Notes under the pieces: model-generated
The model's input: the letters and a program-made list of their open reading frames with translations, nothing else
Told to the model about the DNA's origin: nothing
Databases searched by the model: none
Translations under genes and position numbers: made by a program
Assembly (NCBI RefSeq): GCF_030867145.1
Contig: NC_134416.1
Location: 93,287,183-93,351,182 of the forward strand
From: Opisthocomus hoazin
Taxonomy: Eukaryota > Chordata > Aves > Opisthocomiformes > Opisthocomidae
Direction of reading: 5' to 3'
Length of the DNA stretch: 64,000 nt
Part shown: piece after piece, positions 25,235 to 37,930 of the stretch
Layout: each line of letters starts with the position of its first letter
Numbering within the stretch: the first letter of the stretch is position 1

Positions 25235-26430
25235 CAGGTGCACTACTGCTGTGTAAGTATTTCTTATGGAAGCATGTAGGAGCCCTTTTCACAGACCACA
25301 TTCCCCTTGTGCTAGGTGCTGTAGCTGGGCAGAACAGCGTGACAGTCCCAACCCCAAAGCATTCATGACCTGAGTGTAAAATGTTGGGGCAGTATGGCCA
25401 GGGAAGGGAGTAAAATAAGACAATGTCAGCCAGCACATGAGCCATACACAAAGTCTTTAAAGAGGCAATGTGGGAAGGAAAAGTCTTAAGCTAAGAGCCA
25501 ACAGAAGCTGCTTTGCAGAGCTTCACAGGATGCTCCTCCCAAGCATGAAGAATGTTTAAAAATGGAATGAGTGCTCAGAGGAGGCCAGGCCCGTGTGTTA
25601 CTAGATGTGGAAGCTAACTCTTCAGTACTGAGGAAATGAGGATAGGTAGGGAGAAGACAGGCCATGATAAGCTTTGAAGTGAAAACAAGTAGGTTCAGTT
25701 TCTAGAGCAAGGCAATGGGAAAGCACAAAGAACAGACAACATGGTTCAACACAAGCATCGGGAAAGTTATCTATGCAGGAGCACTGGGGATGGGTAGAGT
25801 GCCTCTGTCAGATTTTTGACGTACAGTGTCTGATGAGTACAGTGTTTGTGATGTTATCTGTTGGATAACAAAAGCTGAAGCTGAAACACCAAAGTTATAG
25901 TTGTCTGGGTAGAGAGAAAAGGATATATTACATAGATGGCATGCAGAATGAATTTATGAGACTGGGTTATACATGGAAGAGGATGTAAAAAAGAGTAAGC
26001 CTTCAAGAGGAGGAGATAATTCTCATCTTTCCTAATGAGGAAGGTGCATGGTACTCCTCACGTAAAAATAATAACATGCCCTGGTTGTGCAAGGGTTGCT
26101 GCGGCTGGCCACTGGAACACAGAAGAGCCAGTGTCAAAGGAGTTCTGTGGCTCTTGGCCTGAACAGCATCGGCTGGCTCCAGTGCCCACAGGGGTGAAAG
26201 AAAGAGAAGGGCAGAGAATATCGTGAAATACAAGAGTAGACACTGACATGTGGAGAGGCCACAAAGGAAAGCAAGTCAATAACCCTGTGACAGACAGTAT
26301 AGCAGAGAGTTGTAGAGGAGAGGATAAGCAAAGGAAGGGAGGAAGATGGCACATCTGCTCACTTGCCTTTATGAGAAACTTGCAGAATCACATGCAAACA
26401 AAGGACCTGGTCAAAGGGGCCAGGGTCTAA
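25235..26430 (-). mobile_element. LINE L2 relic (3' end through reverse-transcriptase motif A)
   Basis: The left end carries, in antisense, the L2 3'-terminal pattern: AGGAGCCC, then TTGTGCTAGGTGCTGTA (25307-25323), then GACAGTCCCAACCCCAAAG. Moving right, purine-rich sequence such as AGCTTTGAAG and GGCAATGGGA matches antisense L2 coding sequence. Near 26275-26335 the minus strand reads a decayed version of the palm motif A (LLLLDLSAAFDTVDH in the family; here LILSS...YTVCH). The order and spacing, about 1.1 kb from tail to motif A, fit an L2 copy with deletions. L2 has long been inactive in birds, so this is a fossil. The right boundary is approximate. Confidence 0.6.
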
Positions 26431-27904
26431 AAGACTGTCAGTAGCAATAAAAATGCTTTGCCTGTATAATGCGATTGTAGTCCTACACCTGCAAAGTGCT
26501 CCCAAAGTAAGCTTACCTCAGCCTCTCTGTTTAAGACCTTATCTATCCTGGCGCACTTTTCCTGGTACAGAAACACCAGTCCACAGCACAGTGCACCGCA
26601 GGATGAATGCTGCAGTAAAGGCAAAGCTGCATCTCTTATCAACTATGGACCGCTCCTTCCCATACCAGCCTTCCTTACATACAACCAACACGCACCCTGG
26701 TAAAAACAGAGTGTTCCTCAAAGTTTTTTTCCACTTTCTGGGCATTAGTGGTACAGCAGTGTCAGTCAGAAGCGGAACCATCACAGCCGTGTTCACACCA
26801 GACCTCTGAACAGCACTGCTCCGTCACAGGTTTCGTCCCAGCTTACCTCCTTTGCGCTGATGTCCTTGCTTTCCCACACCTCCTCTCCCAACGCACTGTG
26901 GCCAGGCTACGCACTCAGAGGTGAAACGCAGGCCCTGCCACGTCTCGTTGCCTTCACAGACGTCCTGGGTTCCAGGTCCATCGTCTATGTTCCGGCCAAG
27001 TAGTTCTACACCCGGAGACTTGGCTTCTAGGCCCCTGTGGGCACTATATACCGTGGGAGTTCATTAGTGCTGTGATTAATCAGGACGCTATGCACCTGGT
27101 AGTCAGTCCCATCGATGTTAAGCTAAGTTCTGGGAACTTGGTTCTCTGCTACAAGAAACAGGGCTTCCAGCAATTTCTTCTCCTCTGCTCCACCGCTGAT
27201 CCCATTTTCCAAAGCTCCCCACCCCACATTTACTTCAGCATGATCCCAGTTAGAGAAAAGGGAAAACAACAACCTCAATGACTAAATAGTTTGGATGCAA
27301 AATAAAGAGGTTGCACAAGATTTTACTTACCTCTTGGCTGGGGAAAAAATAAAAGGACTGGAAAAATAATCTGAAAACAGGAAGTTTTTACATCTTAGAA
27401 GAGTTATCTCTTCATAAACCTGAATCCACACTTCTCTTGGATAGAGCACAGACATACCTGAGTTATCCTGCACCTTTGCTCACGTTTCCCCAGCAGCCAG
27501 AACCCCATTCCCCCAAGTTCTCCTGCTACCTCCTACAGCAAAATGGCACCAGATGACACCTGGTTATGCCCAAACTGGAGTTCACGGCTCCTGCCGTGAG
27601 GATGAGGAACGGAGTACAGTGCCAAAGGCATTGTGCTTAAGTAGGACAAGAGATCTTTCTTTTGATTGCCTTGTATTTTTGCTGGGGTGTGAAACTGAAA
27701 TCTGCCCATGCCTGTTCTGCTTCCTGCTGTTAGAAGGCTGCTCAATAAAATTCAGTTATCTCTCCCCGAAGGAAGCTCCGCTGGCCTGCTGCTTGCTCAA
27801 GCCAGTTACTGCTGCTCAGCAATGAAGTCTGAAGTGCCACTGACTTCCAGGGGTCCCTTTGGCACCAGCATTTTTGTATTCCAGTGGCCAGCAGCAGCTC
27901 CTTA
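26431..27904. other. Intergenic sequence, nothing recognised
   Basis: Mixed-composition DNA. The part 26820-27060 is somewhat richer in GC, without a recognisable repeat or exon. Confidence 0.45.
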
Positions 27905-28105
27905 ACTCTTCGGCAGCCACAGCTCATTATCATTTTTATATAATTAAACAGTGCTGCTCGTTCTCCTCATTAGATTATCACAGCAAATTGATGGTTATTT
28001 GAAGGAACTGTCACATTGGGAGACAAAACACTGGCAACAGATAAAACAAAAGGATGCACACAAAGCTCTTTAATTAAACTCTGCGAAGGGGTATGAATTC
28101 TAGCA
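27905..28105. promoter_or_regulatory. Candidate conserved non-coding element
   Basis: Dense homeodomain-type sites: CTCATTATCATTTTTATATAATTAAAC (about 27923-27949), CTCATTAGATTATCACAG near 27967-27984, AAATTGATGGTTATTTG near 27986-28002 and CTTTAATTAAAC near 28068-28079. The sequence is complex, non-repetitive and non-coding. This density of sites is typical of developmental enhancers; conservation remains untested. Confidence 0.35.
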
Positions 28106-28605
28106 GAGATTTTAGTTACCCTGCTGAGCTTCTTTCTGATTAGCTACAATGCATCTGCTGGCTTTCCCAGTATCCATCTGTACTGCTAAAGAGAAATGTA
28201 TTCTGGCTGCAGAAGATGGCCTCAAAGACGTCAGTTGTGAATAGTCTAATAGTTTCTGTATGTTGACAAAGCGGCTCTGAGTTCTTCTCGATGTGTTGAC
28301 ACAAAGAACCATCCTCTTCACATCTAACAATGTGCTTAATATGGGCACACACACATATGTATGTCTGCATACACAAATAACTATGAGGGGCTAACATGAA
28401 TGCTAAAAGAGGTTCGAAAACCTGAGGGAAAGGATTCTTTCTCCAAGTTTATCACCACAATTATTTTTTTCTTTTGGCATACATCATCTCTTCCCCCCCA
28501 GCACTCTCCTTCCCTTCAGCATGCAGGTGCAGAAGCTACAGTGAAGGCTAATGGATGGAACAGTTAGGCTGTTACTTTGAAGTTTCATTTTGTTTAGAAA
28601 AATCT

Positions 28606-28636
28606 AAAAAAAAGAAAAAAAAAAAGAAAGAAAGAA
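28606..28636 (+). repeat. Polypurine (A-rich) tract
   Basis: A 31-base uninterrupted purine run, mostly A with interspersed G, ending in GAAAGAAAGAA units. No target duplication or upstream retrocopy was identified, so it is listed only as a simple repeat. Confidence 0.85.
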
Positions 28637-28834
28637 TAAGAATTGACAACAGATCTGTCGTGGAGCATTTGTAAGAGGCAGTGCCACAAAACCCTTCGGG
28701 CCCTTCCATTCAGGTCACAAGGGATCTGGCTAAAATCGCATCGGTCCTTAATCCACAGGTAACTGGCAGCACAGCTCTCAGTGACTCCGTGTGGTATACT
28801 GCCGCAGCGCTCACTACTACTGCAGACCTTTCAT

Positions 28835-28990
28835 CGCTATATTTTTAGTCACGTGTGCCCTGTTGGCTCTACGCAGCCTATTGAGACAATGCACAATTTG
28901 CATGGTTATCATAATTAATTACCTGATGACATACTAAAAGCCGTTACCATCTAGCGTCCAGTTCAGAGGAACGTATTCGACGGGACGAGG
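28835..28990. promoter_or_regulatory. Candidate conserved non-coding element (POU/homeodomain core)
   Basis: The core CACAATTTGCATGGTTATC (28892-28910) holds an octamer-like ATTTGCAT, followed directly by ATAATTAATTACC (28911-28923), a paired homeodomain palindrome. A CACGTG E-box-like TCACGTGTG lies near 28849-28857. This combination in a gene desert near a likely SOX4 domain is the most enhancer-like stretch in the window. Function is inferred from motifs only. Confidence 0.38.
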
Positions 28991-31900
28991 CCGGACTATA
29001 TGATGCACACATACAGTCTCAAAACACCCATCAGAAACAGTTGTTCTGTTCCCTGTGCTAAACGTGGTGCATTTTTTTTCTCCTCAGACCCCCAGGAACA
29101 TGGGTGGATGAAAGACCTCTTCCTCATCCCTGATGGAGTTCTGAAAATATCCCAAGTTCTGTCTAATTTATACAACTCAGTCCTCAGGGTCCTTCTCGGC
29201 TGCCAATGTCCTACTGTGAAGGCTCCATTAAATCTTTTATTTATTTATCCATAGAGGCCACTGAAGAATGTCACAAGGTATTTCCTCTTCCAAAGCAGAT
29301 TAAGCTAAAGGTGAATGAGGCCCTAACATTATTCTGGATAAGGGTGTGCACTCACATTTTGCCAGACTGCTGACAGTCTGCAGGGAGTAAACGTTCCCGG
29401 GCCTGATTTCTGACCACCTTACGTACAAGTAGGCGCAGATTCGTTACACTCATGACTTTTGGCAGTATTTTACATTCATGCTTTGTAATGTTAGATGTAA
29501 ATGAACACAAATTTCAAAACATTGGGGAAAACAGTATCCTACCAATTGTCCCTGTATACACCTCAGCCTCTGCTGTCCCACTCAGCAAGCTGAAGTCTAA
29601 GGCCAGATTTTTTTTTTTTAATTGTAACTGAATACTAATTAAAAACGGAGAGTTCCAGCACAGTGGTGGCAGTGTGATTTCATTTTAGCATTAAACAGCA
29701 GGTTTACTGGTAACTCCAACAACCGGACAACTGTCCCCCTACAAAGACTCCCTTTAGCTCAATCATCCCCTACATCCAAAAAACAGCTGAACAAGAGATT
29801 CTGGCCAGTAGCGAGTACCACCAGAAAGGACCAATACTTTCCCATTATGAAAATACAACTCAAGAGGATCTCTACTTTTTAATAACCACATGCAATTCCT
29901 ATACAAAACTAAAGATGATTTGCATTTGAAGCAGTCTGGTAGAAAATTCAGTCCTCAGTTGTAAAGTTGGTAATGCTCTGCTGACTCAAATACCAGTAAT
30001 TCAGTTCAGGTATTCTGCACAGCCAACAACTCCACCTCACCCCCAAATGCCCCACATGCATTCAAGGTATGCTTTTAAAGCTTGTCTCCCTTGCAGTTTC
30101 TGTCTCCAGTTTCTTATCCTTTAAGTCACTTCATTCTTGGCACCTCCTGCCTCATTAGGTATGAAAGTGCACTGTCTGAAGGAGGGATTTAGGCACTATT
30201 ATTGCAAATGCCGGGAAGCCAGTGTGATGACTGGCTACTTATATTAACTTAACAGTGTTACTGTCTAGCATCCAAAGTCTGTTGACACGGATCAGCATTG
30301 CATTCTTCAAAATGCTGTAAAAGCCAGCAGAAAGTTTCTGTTGCTGACAGCTAATTCTTTTAAACTTGGAAAGTGATAAGCTAAGTGGTACATCTCCAGG
30401 TCGCAGCAACCTTCTATAACAGCATGAACTCTAAGCATAATTTTCTCACATCAAGCAGTTTGAGGAAAATGAATCTGCTACTTTATCTATTTTCAGCGTT
30501 ATGAAACCATAATATAGAAATAAGCCCATAAATGTAAGCAGTCCACAAACAGCTTGCAATCTGGAACAGCTGAGGTACTTGATAAAAGCATCTGATGACT
30601 TATGCAGAATGTAAGTAATACACTTTCCATCATAAGCTTTAAAACTCAAGCCATATTGCTCAAGGAGATAATGGTATAGACGATGTACATGACCAATGGG
30701 CCGGGCTTTCCTCTTGGACAAATCTCTTACTGCTGTTGAGTATTACAAAATCCCATGAGCTGTGAAGAACGTGAATTGTCCCTGGAACCTGAGAGTCTGT
30801 GGGATGCTGTTACCAAGCTAAACACATTCGGTTTTGCAGACTCTGAAAAGTGGGATTGCCTGAGAGGATTTTCCAGAAGATGGTTTGAGTGCTGCACTGC
30901 AGCAAGGTCTGAAGAAAGGGTCGACCCTGTTGTCCTGTTAGGTTACGTATCTTTCCAAGAGTGAAAGGAAGGGAAAAGTGAGTTCAGAAATTATATGATA
31001 TGCCTAGTTTCTTCCAGCTATAGCATATCAGGTCTGAATACTTTCGCTAGGTGAAAGCCTGTCTGAAAAAGCACTTTTGGGAGGCTTGTTCAGTAAATTG
31101 TTTTTCCGTGTCTTTCTGAAGAAGAGTTCTTAGTACTTCTTGAAAGTTGGCATGGAAGTCCCCAGATACATTGATACATTTAGTATGTACAGCTAAAAGA
31201 GCTATGGAAGGCTTTTTTCTATAGAAATTTCAGTACCTGAGGCAACAACTGCTCTCTAGTTTGGAAACTAAGCAGACCCTTTTGTCTGTGTTTACTCCTA
31301 AGGGAAAGTAATGTCACCATCATCAGGCTGTGAGTTACATCAACTTAAAAAGATATTGCTCTGAATTAACAGAAAAGTGAGTAGGAAAATTCTTCCTTCT
31401 GGAAACCTAGTTCTCAACTGATTATTTATGTGTTGATAGTCATTCTTTCCAAGTAAACAAAGTAATAAGCTGTTCTTATGAGCCAAATGAACCAACATGA
31501 GTGGAATGAAAATTATTCTCTTGCATAACTGTTTTTCCCCTACCTCCAAGTCCTTAAAAAAAGGCCAGAAAACCCACCTTAGAAAAAAATCTGGCTGCAG
31601 TGACCTTATAAATTAAAACAAAATGAGTGATAAAATATTAGGGAGAGAAGGATTTAATCCTTCATTTAAACAAAAGTATGTACAAGGTTTTGAAACTGCC
31701 TCAGAAAAAATCCTATACTCCAACGGATATCTGCAAAGAAAAATTATGAAAATATACCCTAACTGTCTGGTGGGCTAAAGAAATACGATATCAGCAGATG
31801 TATCCAAAACTATAGATAAATAAATACTTCAAAAAAATTAACACTGCTTGCAGTTCTGGTGCTGCCTCCATACTCCAGGAATGTAGTCAATGTAGGAATC

Positions 31901-33699
31901 CTTAAGTCAGATAAATCCAACTTCAAAATGAGAGGGAAGCAGGCCCTTAAATCACTGTGCTACACTGGAATTAAATGAGCCACTGAGTCCTGCTTTCAAG
32001 ATCATCTCATTCTAACAACGATCTCCAGCAGCAACTGCTGTCTAGAATCTCATGCTAAGTGCAGACAGTGACAAGTCACTAAAACTCATCCAACTGTATT
32101 TTAAGCAGATGCCAAACAACCACCACAACAATGAAGTCTGTTTGTGAGTGATTTTTCGTTGTCTGCAACAGAGAAGTCAATAATGGTCCCAGATATTGGT
32201 AAAGTGCCATTTCAAGCAGACACTACTGAAGAAGAAATTCACACTGTACAAGATGCAGGACAACAAAGAGAAGAGTTCCTCTGCCTGAGACTAAGTGGCT
32301 AGAAATTGTCCTTCTAAAACCTTATGAGATGGCATCTTAAGATGCCCAACTTTTTAGCATCGTTCTGCTCTAATTCTGTGACAGCTAATTACAAAGGACA
32401 CTACACAGTGGAAGCCGTCTATGTAATTCAAGAACAGCACAAGGCTTTTCATTTCCTGTACGTGGTCAGAGCAACAGGCAGTGGTATAACATACAAAATA
32501 CCGGAATAATTTTTCTTTTTCCTTTTTATTAGGAGGATGAGTAACTTAGGAGTTTGCCAAAACTCCATAATCGGTGATCTGGAAGAACTGAGGGACTGTT
32601 TCCGCCTAATGCATTAACAGTGCCAATGACTGCCAAAGCAAAGATCACCAGCTCGCTGGCCCTGTTGTGCTCTCCGGTAGCATCTGATCAGCCTGCTGGC
32701 TACTATATTAGCCCCCATGTCTAAGGCAACTCCTGTTTTTAAAATGGAAATAAAAATCATCAACTTTATAGAACTGAAAACTAGAACTCTGTATGCCACT
32801 GTACAGCTTATCTTCAGCCCCACCCGAGGCCCAAACTCCTGAAGAGTTGTGAAGTCCCCTAGAAAGCCCTCACAGCCCAGCTCTACCCAGTCCCACTCCA
32901 GCCTCAGACATCTGCAGTCCCCCCGCTCGCTACCTCCACACCCACGCGACACCAGGTCACCCACGACACAGGCGCACCATGTCAGGCATAGGCACATCAC
33001 TGCGCTTCTGCTGAATTCGCTCAACTAAACGACAGAAAGCTTATGGCAGCGTTAGCTTTTCAGGCTGGCTGTGGAGGGAAAAATGATACCTTACTTGGCA
33101 TAAAGTCTACTGGCAGAAAGTTAACTCCTTGACATATTTCGAACTAGCAGACTGAGTAAGTTTACACAAGCTCAGTGCTTTGTGTTTTTACTGTACCACC
33201 AAAACATGGTCAGAGAGTACACAAGTCTTATCATTACTGGCTCCTTATCTTCAAAATCTTCTGTCTGTATTTGATCCAAGTTCTTTCAAGCACCCACTCG
33301 GTGTGTGCAATCCTGACCTCCCCAGACCGGCGATATTTGCACACCGCAGAAACAATGGGGCCATTTGTCTTGCAAGCAAGCCTGGGCAGGGGAGACAGCT
33401 TTCTCCCTCGCTGGCCCCAGCTGGGGCATTTGCTTCAAGAAAGCGAAACAACTGCATTTCAGAGCCTTACAGCAAGACACAATATTGCTTCTTTAACCTT
33501 ATTTTCTTCTTTCTAAACTCCCACAAGCCTTCTCAAGCCGCTGACTACAGAATGAACAGAAGAAAGAAAAAAGTATACCAGAACACATATACAAACTGTA
33601 TATACTCTTAAATGACTGCAAGCTAATCCATGGGAAAGATGTACAAAAAATGTAGTCTTAGAAATAGTAGGATGCTTATAATACTCCATTAAGGATACT
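28991..33699. other. Intergenic sequence, no gene recognised
   Basis: AT-rich non-coding DNA. Opposed open frames at 30446-30721 (minus) and 30755-30964 (plus) were inspected and have no recognisable domain, splice context or repeat match. No transposon was identified. Confidence 0.45.
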
Positions 33700-34110
33700 G
33701 ATGATAAACTGCTTTTTTTCCTCGTGTTTCACAATTTAAAGGCCTCGTCACTTGCTTTCTACATACTTTGCAAGTGGACAGAAGGCCAAGCAAAGACCAT
33801 TTCTATTGTCACACATTTCCATTAAGCTCTCACTGAATGTCACTGTTTTCCTAAATTGCTCCCAGAAGCAAATTTGCATTTAATATCAACCCGGTGCAAG
33901 TACAGCGTGTCCTCCTTTATACTAATTGTGTTTTTAAAGATGCTTTCATCAAACACATGATAGAAACTTTTGGAATGTGCCCCTTGAAATGTCCTGCTGA
34001 GTTTTTGCTAGCATTTGGTAACAAATCTCATGAGAGTCTTTAATGGAAGTTAACATTTTTTGCATGTGTCATACTGCAAGTCTTCAAAGCAGCAGTTTGT
34101 AACGAAGTTT
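33700..34110. promoter_or_regulatory. Candidate conserved non-coding element
   Basis: A 400-base complex stretch with CAAATTTGCATTTAATATC (octamer-like, near 33870-33888), ACTAATTGTGTTTTTAAAG near 33921, and TTTTTTGCATGTGTC near 34056. It is non-coding and lacks repeat character. Enhancer role inferred from composition and location. Confidence 0.3.
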
Positions 34111-34493
34111 TAATGTGATTTTAAAGCTCCAAGTCCTTTTCTAGGTATCTGCTTTATGTTTGCTGACATTGCTGACTGCCCAGAATTTGCCTGGCTCTGA
34201 CCAGATCTAAGCACAAAGGCAAACTGAAATGACGCAGAACTTACTTTTTCCTCCTTTATACTTCCTTAACAAATAGAAATTTAGCAGCTTGTGCATAAGG
34301 AAAGTAATGCAACAAAAGAAAAGAATCCCCAAAACCACAACCAACCAAAACCACACACTCACATGCCAATTGGTTTTTGAAGTGATTTCTACAGCTAACA
34401 AAAGGGACAGATGGGGAGTCCTGAAACATGAAGTCTGTTCTACCCACATAAACACCACCTCCTGGGAGGCAACCGGCACGTTCTGCTTCCATT

Positions 34494-34536
34494 AAAAAAA
34501 AAAAAAAAGAAAAAAGGAAAGAAAAGAAAAGAAAAG
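34494..34536 (+). repeat. Poly-A followed by (GAAAA)n purine tract
   Basis: A 15-base A run changes into GAAAA-type repeats, giving 43 uninterrupted purines. It could be the expanded tail of an old retrocopy, but I recognise no gene-derived sequence upstream and no flanking duplication. Length is probably polymorphic. Confidence 0.85.
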
Positions 34537-37500
34537 TCATATTATGTATGTACCTCTAGAGATCAAAAGGAGAGTTACTAGCCTAAGGGAAAGGACAGGT
34601 TGACGGTAACTTTATACGGTCTTCATGATGTACTAATTCTGATCAGATCACTCCAGCACTGTGAAACCCTACAGCTCAGCAACATCCTGCCTGCCCTGTG
34701 GGCCATGACCCTAGCTCTGCAAGTCCTGAGAGCACCTTACCTCTGAAACTGTGCTGAGGTCTTCAAAGAACAACTCTACTGCTTTGCTCTACAGTGCTTG
34801 CACAACAGTACTGCATTCAGTCACATATTTGTGTGGGCACAGCATGCTACTGCAACTCTGTAATTGAAATACAGTGGTAGCATAAGTACCTTTCCAAAGC
34901 TTTACCAGCAAGAAGCAGTTCAGCCTGTAAGACTCCCACAACCCTTGATTTTGGCCCAAAGTGTGGTGCTTCGGCAGCTCAAGCCAAGGTACATCAGCCT
35001 TTTCCTTGCAGATGCTCATGCAACAGCACAGCGTGCCAGTTCAGCAACACGAGCCAGCTCAGAACGAACCCCACCAGAAAACAGATTCAGTTAGGTGAGC
35101 TACCTGACCTTCTCCTCCGGCAGTCTCACAGCATTACTGACGGCGCAAGCAAGAGCTATCGACATGAGGAGGTAAGGACAGAAAGGAAGCAGCCTCAACT
35201 TAAACCTGTCTGGGCCACTGTAGCCACTCCCTGAGCCTGCCACATCGATTCTGGTTTCTGGGAAATCAGTTACAACCTGTAGACACTACTGTGATTCAAA
35301 ATTTGGTTTTGTAAGAGGAACATTTGAGCTGCAGTTATTGTATTCTGAAATGAAAAGAACTGAGGGGAAACCTAAGAATTGAAAAGAAAAAAAAGAGAAA
35401 AGTGAGAAAAATATTATAATCATCCTTTTCATGGATCTAGCTATTAAAAAGTAGCTTACTTTAAGATCATACTGCATGACAGAATATGGTTGCTTATCTA
35501 AAATTCTTCCTTTGTTTAGGTCTTTGTATTATCTAAAGCTTGTCCCATATTGACAATTACAAGGTATGGAAAGAACCATCTATACCATTCCTTCTCTATA
35601 AGGCCAAAACATTTGCTGTCCAACTAACTCTGAAGTTCTTAAGAAAAGAGGAGAAAAGTTTTATGCTTGTCTTTGGCCATCACACCAGCTTGCTTTTGCT
35701 GCCTGAAACATGAAAAGCATGTACAGATAACTGAACTCTGACAACTAGAAAATTAGACTACTTAGTACACCGTCATTTTTTTAAAGCAAGGAGACCTTGT
35801 CAATTCTACCTGTCAAGTGAGTTTGGGCCAGATTGTTAAACATTTCAAGAAAACAGAATAAAACGCTTTCCCTCCATGGAGCAGACTTTCATTGCTTTCC
35901 ATGCTCACAAGCACACCATTAAAGACCACAGCTCAAGACTGTCCACAGGACTAGTCTTCAGCACTGAAACTATTCCAGTTCTTTTGCTCAAGCTATTGCT
36001 GTGAATGGGAGTCACTAATTTTAGTTTCATGGATTTCCTGGCAGATAAGACAGTATTTATGAGTTGCCTTGGCTTTCCTACATTTGCACCAATATGAAGT
36101 ACGATTGGCAGTGACCCAATTTCATTATTCTTAGTCAGATGAGTCAATAAGTGTGGAAAGAGAAATGAAATGGGCAGCTAATCAACGCAAAAATCAGATA
36201 TTCTGAGGCCAAGAAAGTATTTGTATGCTGATGACTCAACTTTTGCAGCAGCATATGCAGCAAGAACAGGAAATATACTATTGAATCCTCTTATGACAAC
36301 AACTTTGATGTGAAAGGCCGAAATAGTTTGTTCTCCCTGCTGTGATTCAGAAAGCTGGAACTGTAACCCTGGATTTCTGCAGAACATACTCACTAATGCT
36401 TCCGAGCTCATTAAAGGATGTCAGAGAATAGCAGGCTTCTGCGGGATGCACGGTAAGCTAACGTTTTTCAAAGACTCTGGAAAGAAACAGGTGACTACAA
36501 GCTGTCCCTGGATACTCTGCATCCAACACTCATCCACCTCTACAGTGGCAGACCACTGCTGCTACGAGGTACGGAAAGAGAAGAGTTCCTCCATGCTTGT
36601 AAAATGGCATGAAAACTGATGTTTGATAGTGATTTTACCTCTTGTTTTAAACCTCTTAGCCCAAATGAAGAGTTCACATTGGAATACAGCTAGCTACTCT
36701 AGAACAAATTTTCTGAACTCAGAAACTACAGCTTACTACAACCTTTCACAAATATTTGTATAGAGGCACAAGACAGCCACTTCACAAAGTTTAGTATCTT
36801 CCTCTTATTTGATGTTTATTGTTTGTTTTTCTTCTTGCGTGGCAGAGGTTCCATGGAGGAGGTGGTGAGAGCAATGTATGCTACTACTGTCCTGCAGCAG
36901 TAATTCTTACAGCAGATACACGCTTGGGCAAGGCTATGAAATTATTTGGGCGCCTGATTTTAATGCCACTCTAAATTGGTAGAAACGGAAGATTTATCAG
37001 CAGATTTAGATCAGGTAGCTTTAACAATTGCCGGTTTGCAATCCTGGTAAATCTGTAGATAGATGCACTAAGTATAGCAAATTGACTGCCAGCTAGGCTT
37101 GATCTTCTTGATCCCCTTAGTAGTGCTCCACAGGCCAACTGAAAACCTCCAGTTTACGTTCAAATCAATACAAAAATTAATCCCATCCCCCTACAAATAA
37201 GGTGTTGGTTGATTCAGACTCACAGGCGATGTAACAAAACACAAACAAGCTTCATCTCAAAAACAGAAGTGTAAGTGCATGATTTTATTCAGTATCATTT
37301 CAGAGTCAGATAAAATAGGTTTGGAGAACATGTGTTTGCAGAAAGATACCCAACAGAAAACCAAACCCAAACAAGGAGGTCTCTCTTTTTAGAGCTGAAT
37401 GGGGAGGAGATAAAAAGTGCAGGAGGTAGAAATTTGTACCAAATAATTTCTTTCTCACTGAACCAAAACTGCTAACTGCCATTAGGTTCTGTTTTCTCCT

Positions 37501-37759
37501 TCTGCTGGAGACTGTTGTTCAGACTGCCCTTTCTGCCTACTAAACAATCCAAGCAGGACAGAAGCAAATTAAGGCTGCTGCAGCACAACCAAGATGCTAT
37601 CTGTCTTTTTTTATTTCCTTGATATTACTGTAATACTTGGAGATTAAGCTGTCCCTTGAGAGGGAACATCCTTCCCTCTGTTATTGGTTATCTGTGTGGT
37701 TGACTCGGTAACTTGCTCACTTGTTTCCTTCTGCTGTCTCATACTAATACTCTGCAGAC
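34537..37759. other. Intergenic sequence, nothing recognised
   Basis: AT-rich non-coding DNA without a recognised transposon, exon or RNA gene. Confidence 0.45.
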
Positions 37760-37930
37760 CATGTCACACATGGCCCTTTATAATCCCTTGTATAGAGATC
37801 TTGCAGTTAATGATTGTTAGATGTTGACTTTTATGGCTCATAAAGCCACTAGCGGATATCAAATTTAATATGTTCAACTGACATCAATGATGTATTTTAT
37901 CTTTTGCTTAGAATGACTACATTTCTGGAG
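37760..37930. promoter_or_regulatory. Candidate conserved non-coding element
   Basis: Contains AGTTAATGATTGTTAG (SOX-type ATTGTT, near 37805-37820), ATCAAATTTAATATG near 37858-37872 and ATCAATGATG near 37885-37894, in complex non-repetitive sequence. Inferred enhancer candidate only. Confidence 0.25.

Noticed and set aside
30446..30964. Adjacent open frames on both strands that look somewhat protein-like
   Set aside because: No recognisable homology, domain or splice signals; treated as chance.
34207..34479. Minus-strand frame with an apparent transmembrane helix
   Set aside because: The hydrophobic run is what T-rich DNA encodes by chance; no splice context and no recognised protein.
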